Shown: positions 33,481-44,959 of the stretch, in pieces
Numbering within the stretch: position 1 is the stretch's first letter
Layout of the letters: each line of letters begins with the position of its first letter
NCBI GenBank assembly: GCA_028571685.1
Contig: CM053148.1
Span: 92,712,001 to 92,776,000, forward strand
Length of the DNA: 64,000 bases
Direction of reading: 5' to 3'
DNA from: Heterohyrax brucei
Lineage: Eukaryota; Chordata; Mammalia; Hyracoidea; Procaviidae
The notes under the pieces: generated by a model
Database searches by the model: none
Seen by the model: the letters and a program-made list of their open reading frames with translations, nothing else
What the model was told of the DNA's origin: nothing
Translations under genes and position numbers: made by a program

Positions 33481-34125
33481 ATGCATGCAGATAAAACACG
33501 TGCATTTTAGAGTTTTCCAGTGTTTTTTTTACATGGAACATCAGAGTGGTTCACTACTGTAATTAATATAAAATGATGAGTGAATTTTGCAATATGAATA
33601 TTTTCTAGCACCACATTTCTTTATGAAACATTGTTGCAAATTACAGGAATTCAGCAAACTGGAAAGATACTAGAAACTATGCTTGGGATAAGGGATATTT
33701 ACAGATTTAGAACATGTGAAAAACTTTTAGAATTTAATAGCAAAAAGCAAGAATCCCAATTAAAAAGAAAAATGAGTAAAGGACTTAAGTAGACTCCCAA
33801 AACATGAAGTACAAATGCATCAGCACGTTTTAGTGTTTCCTCAAGTTGCTTTGTTTTATTTATTTATTTATTTCGCATAGATTTTCATCAGTATTAAAAG
33901 ATTCAATTGAAATGCAATGGCTGTGGAAAATACAAAAAAAAAAAATTAGAGTTTTATATTCATATTCAAACAAGTAAATGCTACTTATAATCTACCTGTA
34001 TAATGTTAACAGCATAAAATCAGACAGTCTGTTATATTTACACAACACTTTCAATTACCTCTACTTCTTGTAAAGGTTTTCCCTATTTGAAAAAAAAATA
34101 AAAATTACTATCCTCTAGTCAGATT
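33481..34125. other. No recognised element; (TTTA)n at 33857-33874
   Basis: Unassigned AT-rich DNA with a short tetranucleotide run. Confidence 0.55.
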
Positions 34126-34126
34126 G

Positions 34127-34253
34127 AGAAGCCTTAGCGGCATAGTGTTCAAGACTTGGCTGCTAACCTTAATGTTGGCAGTTTATATACACCAGTTGCT
34201 CCTTGGACCGGTTGTACCTTGTCCTGCAGGCCCTAATCGACTCAACCGTAACT
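34127..34253 (+). mobile_element. AfroSINE, internally shortened
   Basis: Sense copy 'gaagccttagcggcatagtg' with a loss of about 30 bp before 'taatcgactcaaccgtaact'. Confidence 0.75.
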
Positions 34254-34738
34254 GGGTAACTAGATTGAGCTGCATTGAACTAAAGTTATTTATATATTGC
34301 AACTTGTTTTTTAATATGGAGAGAAAATTTTTGGAGACAGGTTTTCCTTTCCTGTTTATTATATATACATTAGAATCTGTATAAAAACGTAATTGTTACA
34401 GTGGACTAGCATGTGTCAGTTGAGTATAAATTATTAATATGATAAATAATGTTTCTTAAGCAGGTATTTCTTCTTTTGGTTTGTGAAAACTGCTGTGATG
34501 TAACAATGCCAATTAACTCTTCAAAATATCCAAATTATTTCTCTAGAGATTAATACATGTTTGGGGGGAAAAAAAGATCTTTGCAAATTAGCTAATAATT
34601 TAACTGTGGATAAGAAAACTACTTATAAAAGTGTCAGAAAATATACCATCAGCCTCTTTCAATATCTGTTTTCTCATAGTAAATTCCTCAAAAGCAGAGA
34701 ATGTTTCTTATTTACCTTGATTTACTCTGTGCTATGAG
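34254..34738. other. No recognisable feature
   Basis: Unassigned AT-rich DNA. Confidence 0.5.
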
Positions 34739-34740
34739 AC

Positions 34741-34945
34741 AGAAACCCTGGTGGTGCAGGGGTTAAGTGCTACAGCCACTAACCAAAATTTCGGCAGTTC
34801 AAATCCACCAGGCACTCCTTGGAAATCCTATGGTACAGTTCTACTCTGTCTATAGATGGAGTCGCCATGAATGTCTGTGGCAGGGGGGTTGATTTGGTTT
34901 GGGGTATGAGATGGAATTGACTCAATGGCAATGCGTTTGTTTGAT
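34741..34945 (+). mobile_element. AfroSINE with duplicated 3' segment
   Basis: Sense copy 'agaaaccctggtggtgcagg'. After 'tctactctgtctatag' two versions of the tail half occur ('gagtcgccatgaatgtc' and 'atgagatggaattgactcaa') separated by a G-run and 'gatttggtttgggg'. Confidence 0.85.
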
Positions 34946-36230
34946 AGTATATCATAAGCACTAAATAACTGTAGAATAACAAAATTTGAATGATTAATAA
35001 ATTATGTCACCATATCTGCATTCTCTCACTACCTGCTGTCACCCTTAGATGAACAAAGCGTTTTTGGAAAATAGGCCACGCTGGAAAAATAGGAAGAGTC
35101 ATAAAACCTTGATCTAGCACATAATCATGATATCTAATTTACACTTGATTTTTTTTGTGGGTCATGGGCATTCTGATTACTCTCTCCATGTCTCATCTTA
35201 AACTATCATTTCTTCTCATACTGTAATCTTCACCCTGATTCAGCTAAGGTCATTTCCTATTCTATTGAGAAAAGATTGAGGTAATCTGTATTAAATACCT
35301 CATTAACCCTCATATTTTCCTCAATGCAAAGTAACTTTATAGTAATTGTTTCTTTCTTACCTATTATATGAGACTGAGAGACATCTCATTAAAACAATTT
35401 AAGATTTTCTCTATTCCAACTAGACACAGAATTTGTAATATTTACTAACAGTTATGATATTTATAAAATTTATTAGTGCAATTATGTATGTGATACTTTT
35501 ACTTTCTTTTCTGCAAGGCTGTAAAACTTCAAGCCATTGTTTATTATCCCTTGTTTTAACTACTATTTTAAATTTGTTCCCATAGCTTCTGATTTCTTTT
35601 TCTGAAATGCCACTCTTCTGCTTAGTTATGCATTTGTAACACTTGTAAGGATTTTGAAAAGAGATAATCCACTGCAAGGTTAAATTCCAGAAGAGGACTC
35701 ATTAGCAAATTAAGCATTTTGTGGGATATCGTAGGAAATATTACAAGAAGATTCAACTGGAATAAAAGAGACATAAGATTGGAGGACAAAAATGCAGGGG
35801 AAAGCACGTTAAAGATGTTTCCCAGCTGAAGGTCATTATTAGAGGAATATGTGTTTTTGAAAAGGATGAGTGATTATCCTTCATCTAATGGCCATCCTTA
35901 AAAGTCAAACCATTCAGTCTGCTGGTGTGTGTCCCACCCCACATTTTAGAGAAAGGAACACTGGTGTCTCTGCTTGTTTAGTAACCTATTTTTTAACTTG
36001 ACTTTTCAAGTTAGCTGGTAGGTAGAGGACACACACTATTTTAATGAGTAAGCAATGAGGATTCTATAACATTGGAATTACCTCCCACAAAGTTTTGGAA
36101 CATTAAGGGAAAACAGGCTAATCTTCAACTTTGGAAACCAAAATTCACTCTAAAGAACTTAACAAGACAGTGATGACTTTCTCCTTATCCCAGAGTGAGA
36201 GCATCACAGTGAATTTCTCAGTACTGGTAT
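34946..36230. other. No recognisable feature
   Basis: About 1.3 kb without a named repeat or exon signature. Confidence 0.5.
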
Positions 36231-36232
36231 AC

Positions 36233-36415
36233 TGGTGGAAGCCCTCATGGACTAGTGATCCAATGCTACAGCTGCTAATCAGAAGATCAGCAGCTCTAAT
36301 CCACCAGGCTTCCTTGGAAACTCTCTTGGGCAGTTCTTCTCTGTCCTACAGCATTGCTATGAGTCAGAATCCACTGGACAGAACTAGGTTTTGTCTTTGG
36401 TTTTGTTTTAGGTTT
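36233..36415 (+). mobile_element. AfroSINE
   Basis: Sense copy 'ggtggaagccctcatggact' to 'gagtcagaatccactggaca' with T-rich tail. Confidence 0.83.
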
Positions 36416-36429
36416 TTTATTTATTTTTT

Positions 36430-36598
36430 TGAAACCCTGGTGGTGTAGTGATTGAGTGCTATAGCTTCTAACAAAAGACTGGCAGTTCAAGTCCATGAGG
36501 TGTTCCTTGGAGACTCTACAGGCAGTTCTACTCTGTCCTACAGGATCGCTCTAAGTGGGAATTGACTCAGTGACAATGAGTTTCTTTTTTCTTTTTGG
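36430..36598 (+). mobile_element. AfroSINE, full-length
   Basis: Sense copy 'tgaaaccctggtggtgtagt' to 'gggaattgactcagtgacaa', placed in the tail of the previous copy. Confidence 0.88.
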
Positions 36599-36856
36599 CT
36601 TGGTGTACTGATAGCAAATTCAATCCCACAGGAAGTTTAAAAGACAAAACACAACAAAAGAAAGAAAACAAACCAGTTAAGTTATAGTGCTGATCCAGGA
36701 CAAATTAGAGGCATTCCTAGGAATCACAGAGTCATCAGTCTGTTTTCAAAATTTCTCCAGTTGATTTGACGTGCAGTTAGGATTCAGGACCACTGAGAGA
36801 GGTAATTCAAACATTCCACCCAAGATCTTGGCAGGAGAACTTTGTATATGGGTTCT

Positions 36857-37224
36857 TGCCCCGGCCCGCGGGGCATATCAGCTGGGGTGACCGGGGAGGA
36901 ACCTGTGAAAAGATAATGGGACAAGGACACGAAGAAATGGAGGCAAGACAAGTTCTGATCAAGCCTCAAAGGTTTTATTTTTTGCAGCAGATATATATAT
37001 ACACAGCAGGAAGGGGAAGGATTAGGAATTGGGTGATATCTGGTGTAAGGCACTTGGAGTTTTATGATTTGTTAGGCAGGATGCCTGAACAGGGACGTGC
37101 AGGTGGTGACGTGCAGGTGGCTTCCACGCACGCGCGTTCTCAAGGACTTCCACGCATGCGCGTTTTCAAGGTCTTTCTAAACTTCCTGTTTTTCGGGGCT
37201 TGAAGTTTTTCAAGGCTCCCGACA
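36857..37224 (-). mobile_element. Solo LTR of class II (IAP/beta-like) type with 6-bp target duplication
   Basis: The minus-strand element starts TGTCGGGAGCC and ends GGGGCA. It is flanked by ggttct on both sides (36851-36856 and 37225-37230), a perfect 6-bp duplication as expected of betaretrovirus-like ERVs. The TGT(C/T)GGGAGCC start is typical of IAP-type LTRs. A TATA-like stretch (36990-37003) and an AATAAA on the minus strand near 36976-36981 are consistent with LTR promoter and polyadenylation signals. The U3 side contains repeated CpG-rich motifs at 37118-37165. No viral genes are present. Confidence 0.82.
37085..37170 (-). promoter_or_regulatory. Duplicated CpG-rich motifs in LTR U3
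   Basis: 'gacgtgcaggtgg' occurs twice at about 37094-37121, one copy as TGACGT, a CRE-like half. 'cttccacgca.gcgcgtt.tcaagg' occurs twice at about 37120-37171; the second contains GCATGCGCG, close to the NRF1 consensus. The function is inferred from motif likeness only. Confidence 0.5.
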
Positions 37225-37325
37225 GGTTCTCCTCAGTAGAACTGCTAAGGTCGGCTATCCTTCTGAAGTAAGACTGCAATAGCAGTGACTAAAAGAAAAC
37301 TACAAAGTGGAACAATACCAGATCA

Positions 37326-37366
37326 GTCAAAACCTACTGCCTTTGAGTCAACAGATCAGACAGAGG
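37326..37366 (-). mobile_element. AfroSINE tail fragment
   Basis: The stretch 'caaaacctactgcctttgag' is the antisense tail end; the body is missing. Confidence 0.45.
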
Positions 37367-37579
37367 GGTAGTTAAACACATGTGGTGAATCAAAGAATAG
37401 GTGACATATATTGTTGTAACTTGAATGTGTTTGACTAGAGAAAAGAAATTCTTGTAAAAAAAAAAAAAAGTACAATTGATTTTCAACCAGGGGGATTATG
37501 TGAATTAAATGGGATACTGTAGCCACTCACCATCCTTGCCACCCTTTGATATACATTAAATAGAAATATCTAAGTACAA

Positions 37580-37738
37580 AAGAAACGCTGGTGGCATAGT
37601 GGTTAAGTCCTCTGTCTGCTAAGCAAAAGATAGGCAGTTCAAATCCAACAGGTGCTTCTTGAAAACACTGTGCAGCAGTTTTTCTCTAACCTGTAGGGTC
37701 ACTATGAGTCATCATTGACTCAGTGGCAGTGGGTTTTA
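37580..37738 (+). mobile_element. AfroSINE, full-length
   Basis: Sense copy 'agaaacgctggtggcatagt' to 'tcattgactcagtggcagtg'. Confidence 0.88.
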
Positions 37739-37827
37739 AGTATACAAGCCACTTCTGAGAGATTTGCAGGGAAGAAAAATATGGAATAGCTATTACCCCA
37801 TTTTATACTTGGGAAATGTGTCTAAAT

Positions 37828-37905
37828 ATAGCACCTGGTGGATCTTAACTGCCAATCTTTTGGTTAGCAGCTATCACACTTAAAGATGCTGGAAGGGTTT
37901 CCTTT
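37828..37905 (-). mobile_element. AfroSINE head-half fragment
   Basis: Antisense piece 'tagcacctggtggatcttaa' to 'gctggaagggtttcc'; the tail half is missing. Confidence 0.7.
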
Positions 37906-38272
37906 AAATGTTTAGTGAGTGTTTAATTAAGAAGAAAAAAAAATCTTAGGTTTAACATAGTTCTCTTAGAGAATAGCAAACATTCCTCTACCAAAGATGT
38001 GCAGAATTTTGTGCAAAAGAGCTTTTATTCATAAGAAAAAAATATGGAAAAGAAAAAAGAAAAAAAAAGCCCCTTAAATGTGTGTAAATTATAGATTGAA
38101 TACTACACTCAGAAAAAATAAATAAACTATACCTACAGGCATCATTATGGAAGAATATTACAAAACCAATGTTGACCGGAAAACCAAATCACAGCGACAT
38201 AATTACTCTTAAAATGTAAAATTAAAAATCAGTCCACAATAAATAATACATTGTATACTACTATGAGTGCAA
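37906..38272. other. No recognisable feature
   Basis: Unassigned, A-rich sequence. Confidence 0.5.
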
Positions 38273-38274
38273 TT

Positions 38275-38697
38275 TTGCCTGCAAAAAAGATAAATATGTT
38301 GAAGTCCTAATTTATGGTACTTGCATATGTGATTTTGTTTGGAAATTAGATCTTAGAAAACGCTACCAGTAGACATAAGATTATACTGGAGTAGGGTAAG
38401 TCCGTTCAATTTTAATTGTGTCTTTATAAAAGAACAGCAACACAGAGATATATTCAGAGGGAATATTACCATGTGAAGACAGAGTAATGCTAAAGCAGCA
38501 AGCTAAGGGATATCTGGGGCTACTTGAAACTGTGAGAGATGAGGACTTTCCCTTAGAATCTTTGAAAATAATATGATCCTGCCAACATTTCAAATTCAGC
38601 CCACTAGCCTCCAAAATCGAGAAACAATGCATTTCTATTCTTACAAGCCATACAATCTATGATATTTTCTAACAGCAGCCCTAACAAACTAATACAT
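38275..38697 (+). mobile_element. Solo LTR (MLT1/MaLR-like), old
   Basis: The segment has the layout of an MLT1-type LTR: 'gataaatatgttgaagtcct' near the start, 'ttggaaattagatctt', 'tactggagtagggtaagtcc', 'ataccatgtgaag'-like text, 'agcctccaaaatcgagaaac', and 'aacagcagccctaacaaact' with 'aatacata' at the end. It is heavily mutated. Exact ends are uncertain. Confidence 0.6.
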
Positions 38698-39740
38698 ATT
38701 CAAAAAAATTTAGAATTCAAAACAGTATTTGGGTCTCGGAATGCAGGAGGTAGATAAGATTGGTTGGTAGGTGTCTATTAATTTCTTTCTTTTTTATTTT
38801 TTAATGTATTTTTTATTATCACTGAGAATATACAATCTCATATAAATTTGCATACCCATCAATGAGTGGCTCCCATTGCTCTCCTTGCCCAGTGACTGCA
38901 CACTCCTCTTCTTCATTCTGCACATGTCATATCCTCCAAACTATCTCATATCCCCCCCTCTTCACCCTTTCCCTCGCATCCAGTAAGAGGTCAGCTGGAT
39001 GACATCCTATAGATGCATAGAACCATAAACTGTACATATGATATGGTTGCTCTGTGTCACCACGTCCAATCCATTTCTGCCCAAAGAGTTGACCTCCATT
39101 ATGATTCATGGATAGGGCCAGCATAAGGGCCAGGGGCCATGCTCCCAGGGGAACCCCAAGGCCCCTGGACCATCAATTGTGGTCTTCTAGTGGAGATCTC
39201 AGAGTGCATCCCTTTTTATTTCGTATTGCCTGTGAGACTCAACTTTGTGACCCCATCATGGCTATCACAGGTGGTGGCTGGGCACCATCTGGTTCTTCCA
39301 GTCACATGTTGATGTACTCACTCACTCACATGGATCTCTCTGTCTTCTGGGTCCTCTTTGCCCCATGTCATTTTGTCCTTGGAGATCATCTATTTCTGCT
39401 GAATTGCGACTATTCGGTGTACCTCATCAGATGGCAGCTTAGCAGCTTTTAAGACCCCAGATGCCACTCACCAGTGCTAGTTGTGTCCATTACCCTAGAT
39501 TTCCCCTGAGAGCATGGTCCCTGGCCCCCCGACCCAGCTACTCCATCCTTGCAGTGTTGGGTTAAGATGGGAGTAATAATCATGTTACGTTGAAGTCCAG
39601 CTAAAATTGATCTTCTTTCTAAGGTGTGCTGTCACTGGTTCCACCCAGCCAAATTTGTATCAACTATGTAATCTATACCCCAGCCTCTTCCTCTCTCCTT
39701 CCCCACCTTGCAGCCATCAAAGAGTCCTTTATTTTATGCA

Positions 39741-42689
39741 TCAGTCTAAGTTCTTATTGTAGGGGTCTTGTACAATGTTTGTCCTTTTGTTGCTGACTAC
39801 TTGGACTCAAAATAATGTCCTCCAGTTGAAACCAGGTTATGTTTCCTGGAATCATCATTGTTCTTTATCATTACATAGTGTTCCACTGAATATATTTACC
39901 ACAGTTTACCTATCCTTTCCTCTGTTGTTGGGCATCTGGGTTGCTTTCATTTTTTGCTATTGTAGACTGTGCTGCAATAAACATTCCTGTGCACAACTCA
40001 GTTGGTATGAATGGCCTTGATTCTGGAGGATATATTTCAAGCAAGCTGTTTTGACTACTGTGGCAGTGTAATAGGTTCTAAAGTTGGATAGTGAAAGGCC
40101 TCTCAGTGTGTTCTTCTTCAGAAGTGGTTTGCTTATCCGCGGCTTCTTCCCTTTCCAAACAAAGTTGGTGGTTTGTTTCTCTATCTCATTAGTAAATGTA
40201 ATGGGAGTTTGTATTGGGATTTCATTATATAAGTAAATTGCTTTGTGTTACATAGACATTTTCACAATATTAAGTCTTCCTATCCATGAGCAGGGTAGAT
40301 TTCTCCATTTATGTAAGTCTCTTAGTTTCTTGTAGTAAGGCATTGTAGTTCTCTTTGTAAAGGTATGTTATTTCTCTGGTTAGATTTATTCCTAGATATT
40401 TTATCTTCTTGGTGGTTATAGAAAGCGGCATTGATTTGATGATGTCTTCATTAACAGTCTCGTTGTTGGTGTAAAGGAATCCTACTAATTTACTTAGGTT
40501 TATCTTGTATCCTGACACTTTGCTGAACTCTTCTATCAATTGGAGTAGTTTCCTTATGGATTATTTAGGACTCTCTGCATATACAAGCATATCATCTGCA
40601 AATAGGGGGGTTTTTACTTCCTCTTTGCTGATGCAGATGCCCTTTATTTCTTGGCCTTGTCTAATTGCTCTGGCTAGAACTTCTAGTACAATGTTGAATA
40701 AGAGAGTAGAGAGTGGGCATACTTGTCTAGTTCCTGTTCACAAGGGAAACTGTTTCAGTCTCTGTCCATTCAGGATGATGTAGGCAGTTGGCTTTGTATA
40801 AATGGCCCTTACTGCATTGAGGAACTTGTTGTCTATTCCTATTTTGCTGAGAGTTTTTAGCAAGAATGGGTGTTGGACTTTATCAAATGCCTTTCTGCAT
40901 CAATTGACAAAACCGGGTGATTCTTGTCTTTTGTGTTATTTATGTGGTTGATCACATTAATTGTTTTTCTGATGTTGAACCAGCCTTGCATTCCTGGTAT
41001 GAATCCAAGTTGGTTGTGATGAATTATTTTTTGATGTGTTGTATTCTATTGGCAATAATTTTGTTGAAGATTTTCACGTCTAGATTCCTGAGTGATATTG
41101 ATCTGTAATTCTCCCTTTTGGTTGGGTCTTTCCCTAGCTTTGGTATAAGGGTTATGCTGCCTTCATAGACTGATTTTGGGAGTATTCCATCCCTTTCTAT
41201 GCTGCAAAGTAGTCTCAGTAGTATTGGAGATAACTCTGCTAAAAGCTTAGTAGAATTCTGCGGTGAAGCCATCTGGGCCCCGGCTTTTTTTGGTTGGTAG
41301 TTTTGGGATGACATTTCCAGTCTCTTCCTTTGTGATGGGTTTATTAAGTTGTTCTTCTTCAGCTTGAGATAATTTTGGTAGGTGTTATGAATCTAAAAAT
41401 TTGTCCATTTCCTCCAGATGTTCAAATTTATTAAAGTACAGTCTTCTGTAGTATTCTGTTATTATACTTTGGATTTCTGATGGATCTGTTGTGAGAACTC
41501 CCCTCTCATTTCTTATTTGGGTTATTTGTTTCCTTTCCTGTTTTTCTTTAGTAAGTTTAGCCAATGGTTTGTGAATTTTGTCGACCATTTCAAAATACGA
41601 GCTTTTGGTCTTTTCAATTTTTTAAATTGTTCTTCTATTCTCTAATTTGTTTAGTTCTGCTCTGATCTTTATGATCTGTTTTGTTCTGGTGCTTGAGGGG
41701 TTCCTCTGTTGCTCTTTCTCTACTTGTTCAAGCTGTAGGGTTAAATCCTCAGTTTTGGGTCTTTCTTGCTTTCAGATGTGTGCATTTACGGAGGTAAACT
41801 GATCTCTGAGCATTGCTTTGGCTGTATCCCATAGGTTCTTTTAGGAAGTATTTTTGTTCTCATTGGAACCTATAAACTTCTTTATTTCACCTTTGATTTC
41901 TTCTATAACCCATGGCTTTTTGAGCAAGATATTGTTCAGTTTCCATGAGTTCTACTTTCTATCTGTGTTTTTACTGCTATTGATTTCAACTTGAATGGCT
42001 TTGGTGGTCTGAGAAGATGCTTTACAATAATTCAGTGGTGTGGATTTTGTTGAGATTTGCTTTATGTCCTAACACACGGTCTATTCTGGAGAATGTTCCA
42101 TGTGCACTGGAGAAGCAGGTGTAGTTGTCCGCTAATGGATAGAAAGTTCTGTATATGTCAGTGAGGTCTAGCTGGTTAATTGTGGCAATAAGAGCTTCTG
42201 TGTCCTTACTGAGCTTTTTTTCTAGATGATCAGTCCAATATTGAAAGTGGAGTCTTGAAGTCTCCCACTATTATTGTGGAGTGATCTGTCTTGTTTTTGA
42301 GTGTAGGTATTGTTTCTTCGATGTATCTAGATGTTCTAGTATTGGTTGCCTAAATATTTAATATGGTTAAGCCTTGCTTGTGCATTGAACGTGTCAGCAA
42401 TATATAGTGTCTATACTTGTCCATGATGGTGGATTTTACATTAAAGTCTATTTTATCTGAGTTTAATATTGCCACACCTGCTCTTCTTTGTGTATTGTTA
42501 CCTTGATATATATTCTTCCTTTAATTTTCAGTTTGTTCATATCTTCAAGTCTAAAGTGAGCTTTTGTAAGCAACATATGGACGAGTTGTGTCTTTTGGTC
42601 TAAGATGCCACTCATTGTCACTTTACTGGAGGGTTCAGTTTATTCACATTCAATGTTATTCTTGATAGGTATGTATTTAGTGCTGTCAT
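39741..42689 (-). pseudogene. L1-A ORF2 remnant (endonuclease-reverse transcriptase)
   Basis: ORF2p nicks DNA and reverse-transcribes L1 RNA at the target. The start at 42687-42689 gives 'MTALNTYLSRITLNVNKLN', like mammalian ORF2 starts. Endonuclease text follows, including the '.I.VGDF' strand near 42258-42278. The reverse transcriptase begins near 41314 with '[20 protein letters not shown]' and has an intact-looking FADDM catalytic motif at 40588-40602, then 'VSGYKINLSK' and 'KIKYLGINLTREI' (40539-40309). After '..VVKTA' near 40050 the reading jumps to 'FIAAQSTIAKN' near 39990, so roughly 0.9-1 kb including the cysteine-rich C-terminal segment is missing. The terminal stop is at 39741-39743. 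Stops and frameshifts occur throughout. Confidence 0.85.
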
Positions 42690-43097
42690 TGTGATATGTT
42701 TATTTTTGTGTTGATGTTTTCTCTGTTTTTATTATTTGTTCTGGAACATTTTTCTTTGTGAGTTGATTTTTTTTTGTGGTTGTTGAGACTCGTGTATCAT
42801 GTTCCTTGATTTTATACGTTGCATATTCATTGTGCTTTGCAGCTGCCCTTGTGATCCCCCTTAAAAGTCTATGTTTAAATCAGATTTTAACTACTACAAG
42901 TCTTCTTAACTTCCTGTACATCTGTAAGGACTATAACAACTGTAGTACGTTCCTCTTTTTCAATATGATGACATCATAATTTTCATGATATGATCACTGG
43001 ATTACTTCTTCTAATATTATAGCTTTGATTGAGTTTAGAACCTTACCTAACTGAGTCAGTTTCTGGATGATGTGGCCTGTATTTCCTCTTAAAGTAT

Positions 43098-44056
43098 AGA
43101 ATTAGTGTTTTTGTTCTTCTGAGCCATGACCTTCTTTCAGTATTTCTTGTAGTTTTGGTTTGGTTCTTAAAAAGTATCAGAGTTTCTGTTTATCTGCAAA
43201 TATCTTGATTTCATTTTCATATTTGAAAAATAGTTTTTCAAGATATATAATTCTCAGTTGGAAGTTCTTCTCCTTCAAGGCTTTGAATGTGTCATTCCAT
43301 TGTCTACATGCCAGCCTCGTTTCTGCTGAGAAATCAGGTGAAAACCTACAGGATTTCCCTCTGAATGTTAGCTTTGCTTTGAGTCTTGCAGCCTTTAAGC
43401 ATTTCTGCTTGTGTTTCATTTTGTTAAGCTTGATTATAATATGTTGTGGAGTCTTTCTTTTGAGATCTATATTGAGTGGCATTCAGTATGCATCTTGGAC
43501 ATCTATATTCTCTTCTTTCTTAATTTCTGGAAAGTTTTCTGTCGGCAGCTCAGCCACAACACTCTCTGTGTTCTCAGATGTCTCACCCTGTTCAGGAACT
43601 CCAATTAATCACAGATTGTTCCTCTTAATAAAGTCCCACATGCTTCTTAATACTTCTTCATTTTTCTTGTTTCTTTTTTCTGAGTTGTCCTCATAGATGC
43701 TGGAGTCAATACTTCTGCCTTCCAAGTCAGAAAGCCTAGTTTCCATTTGTTCCATTCTGTTTTCTTGGCTTTGAATTGAATTTTCTGTCTCTTTGATTTT
43801 GTTATTGATCTGTTGTATTTCAGAGTACTGGTGTTCCATCAGATCAAACAGCTTGCTTAACTTTTCATTTTGCTCTGCTGTATTTTGTATAAGGTCTAGG
43901 AGGGATCTATGTATAATCCTTTTGTACTTGCCCTCCAATACTTTCAAAAAGGCTTCTTCATCTGGGAAGTTCTTTGGATCTTTCTTCTGTGGGCCTTCTA
44001 AGCCATAGATGAATTCTTCCTAATGTTCCAGTCAAAGTTTGTTGCTTTGGGGGCAT
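43098..44056 (-). pseudogene. L1-A ORF1 remnant
   Basis: The probable start codon at 44054-44056 begins 'MPPKQQTL', matching L1-B. A frame break follows. The 43947-43609 section has 'LLDLIQNTAEQNEKLSKLFD' and a heptad-rich coiled coil ('INNKIKETENSIQSQENRME'). The 43482-43177 section carries the C-terminal RNA-binding part with 'FRGKSCRFSPDFSAET' and 'ALKEKNFQLRI'. The RRM part between is broken. No full ORF1 protein can be made. Confidence 0.84.
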
Positions 44057-44952
44057 CAAGAGGTTATTTTGTTTCTCTGGTTTTACCTTAATGGGATCTA
44101 AAGGTTAGTCTGAAAAGGAAGCTGATCACCAAATACCTCTATGCACTCCAGTGACTTGGCTCAGTGGAGTCTCTGGGGTAATAGGCTCCACCTCCTGATT
44201 GACTAAGACACAGTCCTACTTACAGAGTCACTGGTGGGCTGTCAGCTGACTCTATAATGTGAGACAATAAAGGCTGGAAGAAAAGCCATCCAGGTACACC
44301 ACAGTTATTTGGTAAATGTTATCTGTCAGCTTCCAAAATTAGTCCGGCTTTCAGGTGTGCAACTTACTCTTCTCAGCTGGCAAAGTATGCACCTGTATAT
44401 TGAAGACTGCTTTACTGCTGGAAACGAGCTCTCTGGGCAGGCACTGTCTCCTAGCCTGGGAATTAGGTCCAGCTGAGGCCTCTGTATAGAAAATCCACCT
44501 CTCAGCAGATCAAGATGGCATCCCACACAAGCCCCCCAGCCACCTCAGAAAAGGCTATTTGATGGTGGAGATCCAGACATTCTGAGAGAGAGAGGTCAGA
44601 GATGCTGAGTTGCACAGTTTCAAAGGCCAGGCTCTCAAAATGTAGTGACTTGCCAATCTCATCAGCAGTGTGTCTGAGCCTTGCTGCCACTCACCTCAGC
44701 CCCTCCCACCCACCAAGACAGAGAAAAAAAAAGTCAAAATGGCAATTTACCTTTAGTCCATGAGAGCTTGTACTCAACAAGGGTGGGGGGTGGTGAAGGA
44801 GAAGTAGTTTTCAGCTCAGTGGTGTGTAGACCAAATAGCTCTGTGCTGTGTCCTAGGGCTCACTAGGTGTCCAGAAGGCCCCATTTAATTATCAGTTTAG
44901 GCCATGGTTTCCAGAAGGATTTAGGGAGATGTATGTTTAGTCCTCCATCTTT
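44057..44952 (-). promoter_or_regulatory. L1-A 5'UTR (single unit)
   Basis: The 0.9-kb L1 promoter region. It contains one counterpart of the L1-B tandem unit (about 44395-44640: 'actgctttactgctggaaac', 'gggcaggcactgtctcctag'). The internal promoter activity is inferred from L1 biology. Confidence 0.65.
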
Positions 44953-44959
44953 TCTATTA

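Larger units (their letters stand above)
38781..44952 (-). mobile_element. L1-A: near full-length antisense L1
   Basis: About 6.2 kb with, in minus-strand order, 5'UTR (44952-44057), ORF1 remnant (44056-43098), spacer, ORF2 remnant (42689-39741) and a long 3'UTR (39740-38800) ending in an A-rich tail (T-rich on plus, 38784-38815). Target duplication tctatta is at 38774-38780 and 44953-44959. Both frames are broken by stops and frameshifts and ORF2 lacks a block near its C-terminus, so the copy is inactive. The 5' end (reading 'tttagtcctccatctt' on plus) matches L1-B. Confidence 0.88.

Noticed and set aside
33003..33510. Trp/Gly-rich and Pro/Ser/Ile-rich frames of 70-100 codons
   Set aside because: Products of the CCA-rich minisatellite; low complexity in all frames.
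40588..40602. Active reverse transcriptase because the FADDM motif is intact
   Set aside because: The surrounding ORF2 has stops, frameshifts and a large deletion; the motif alone means nothing.
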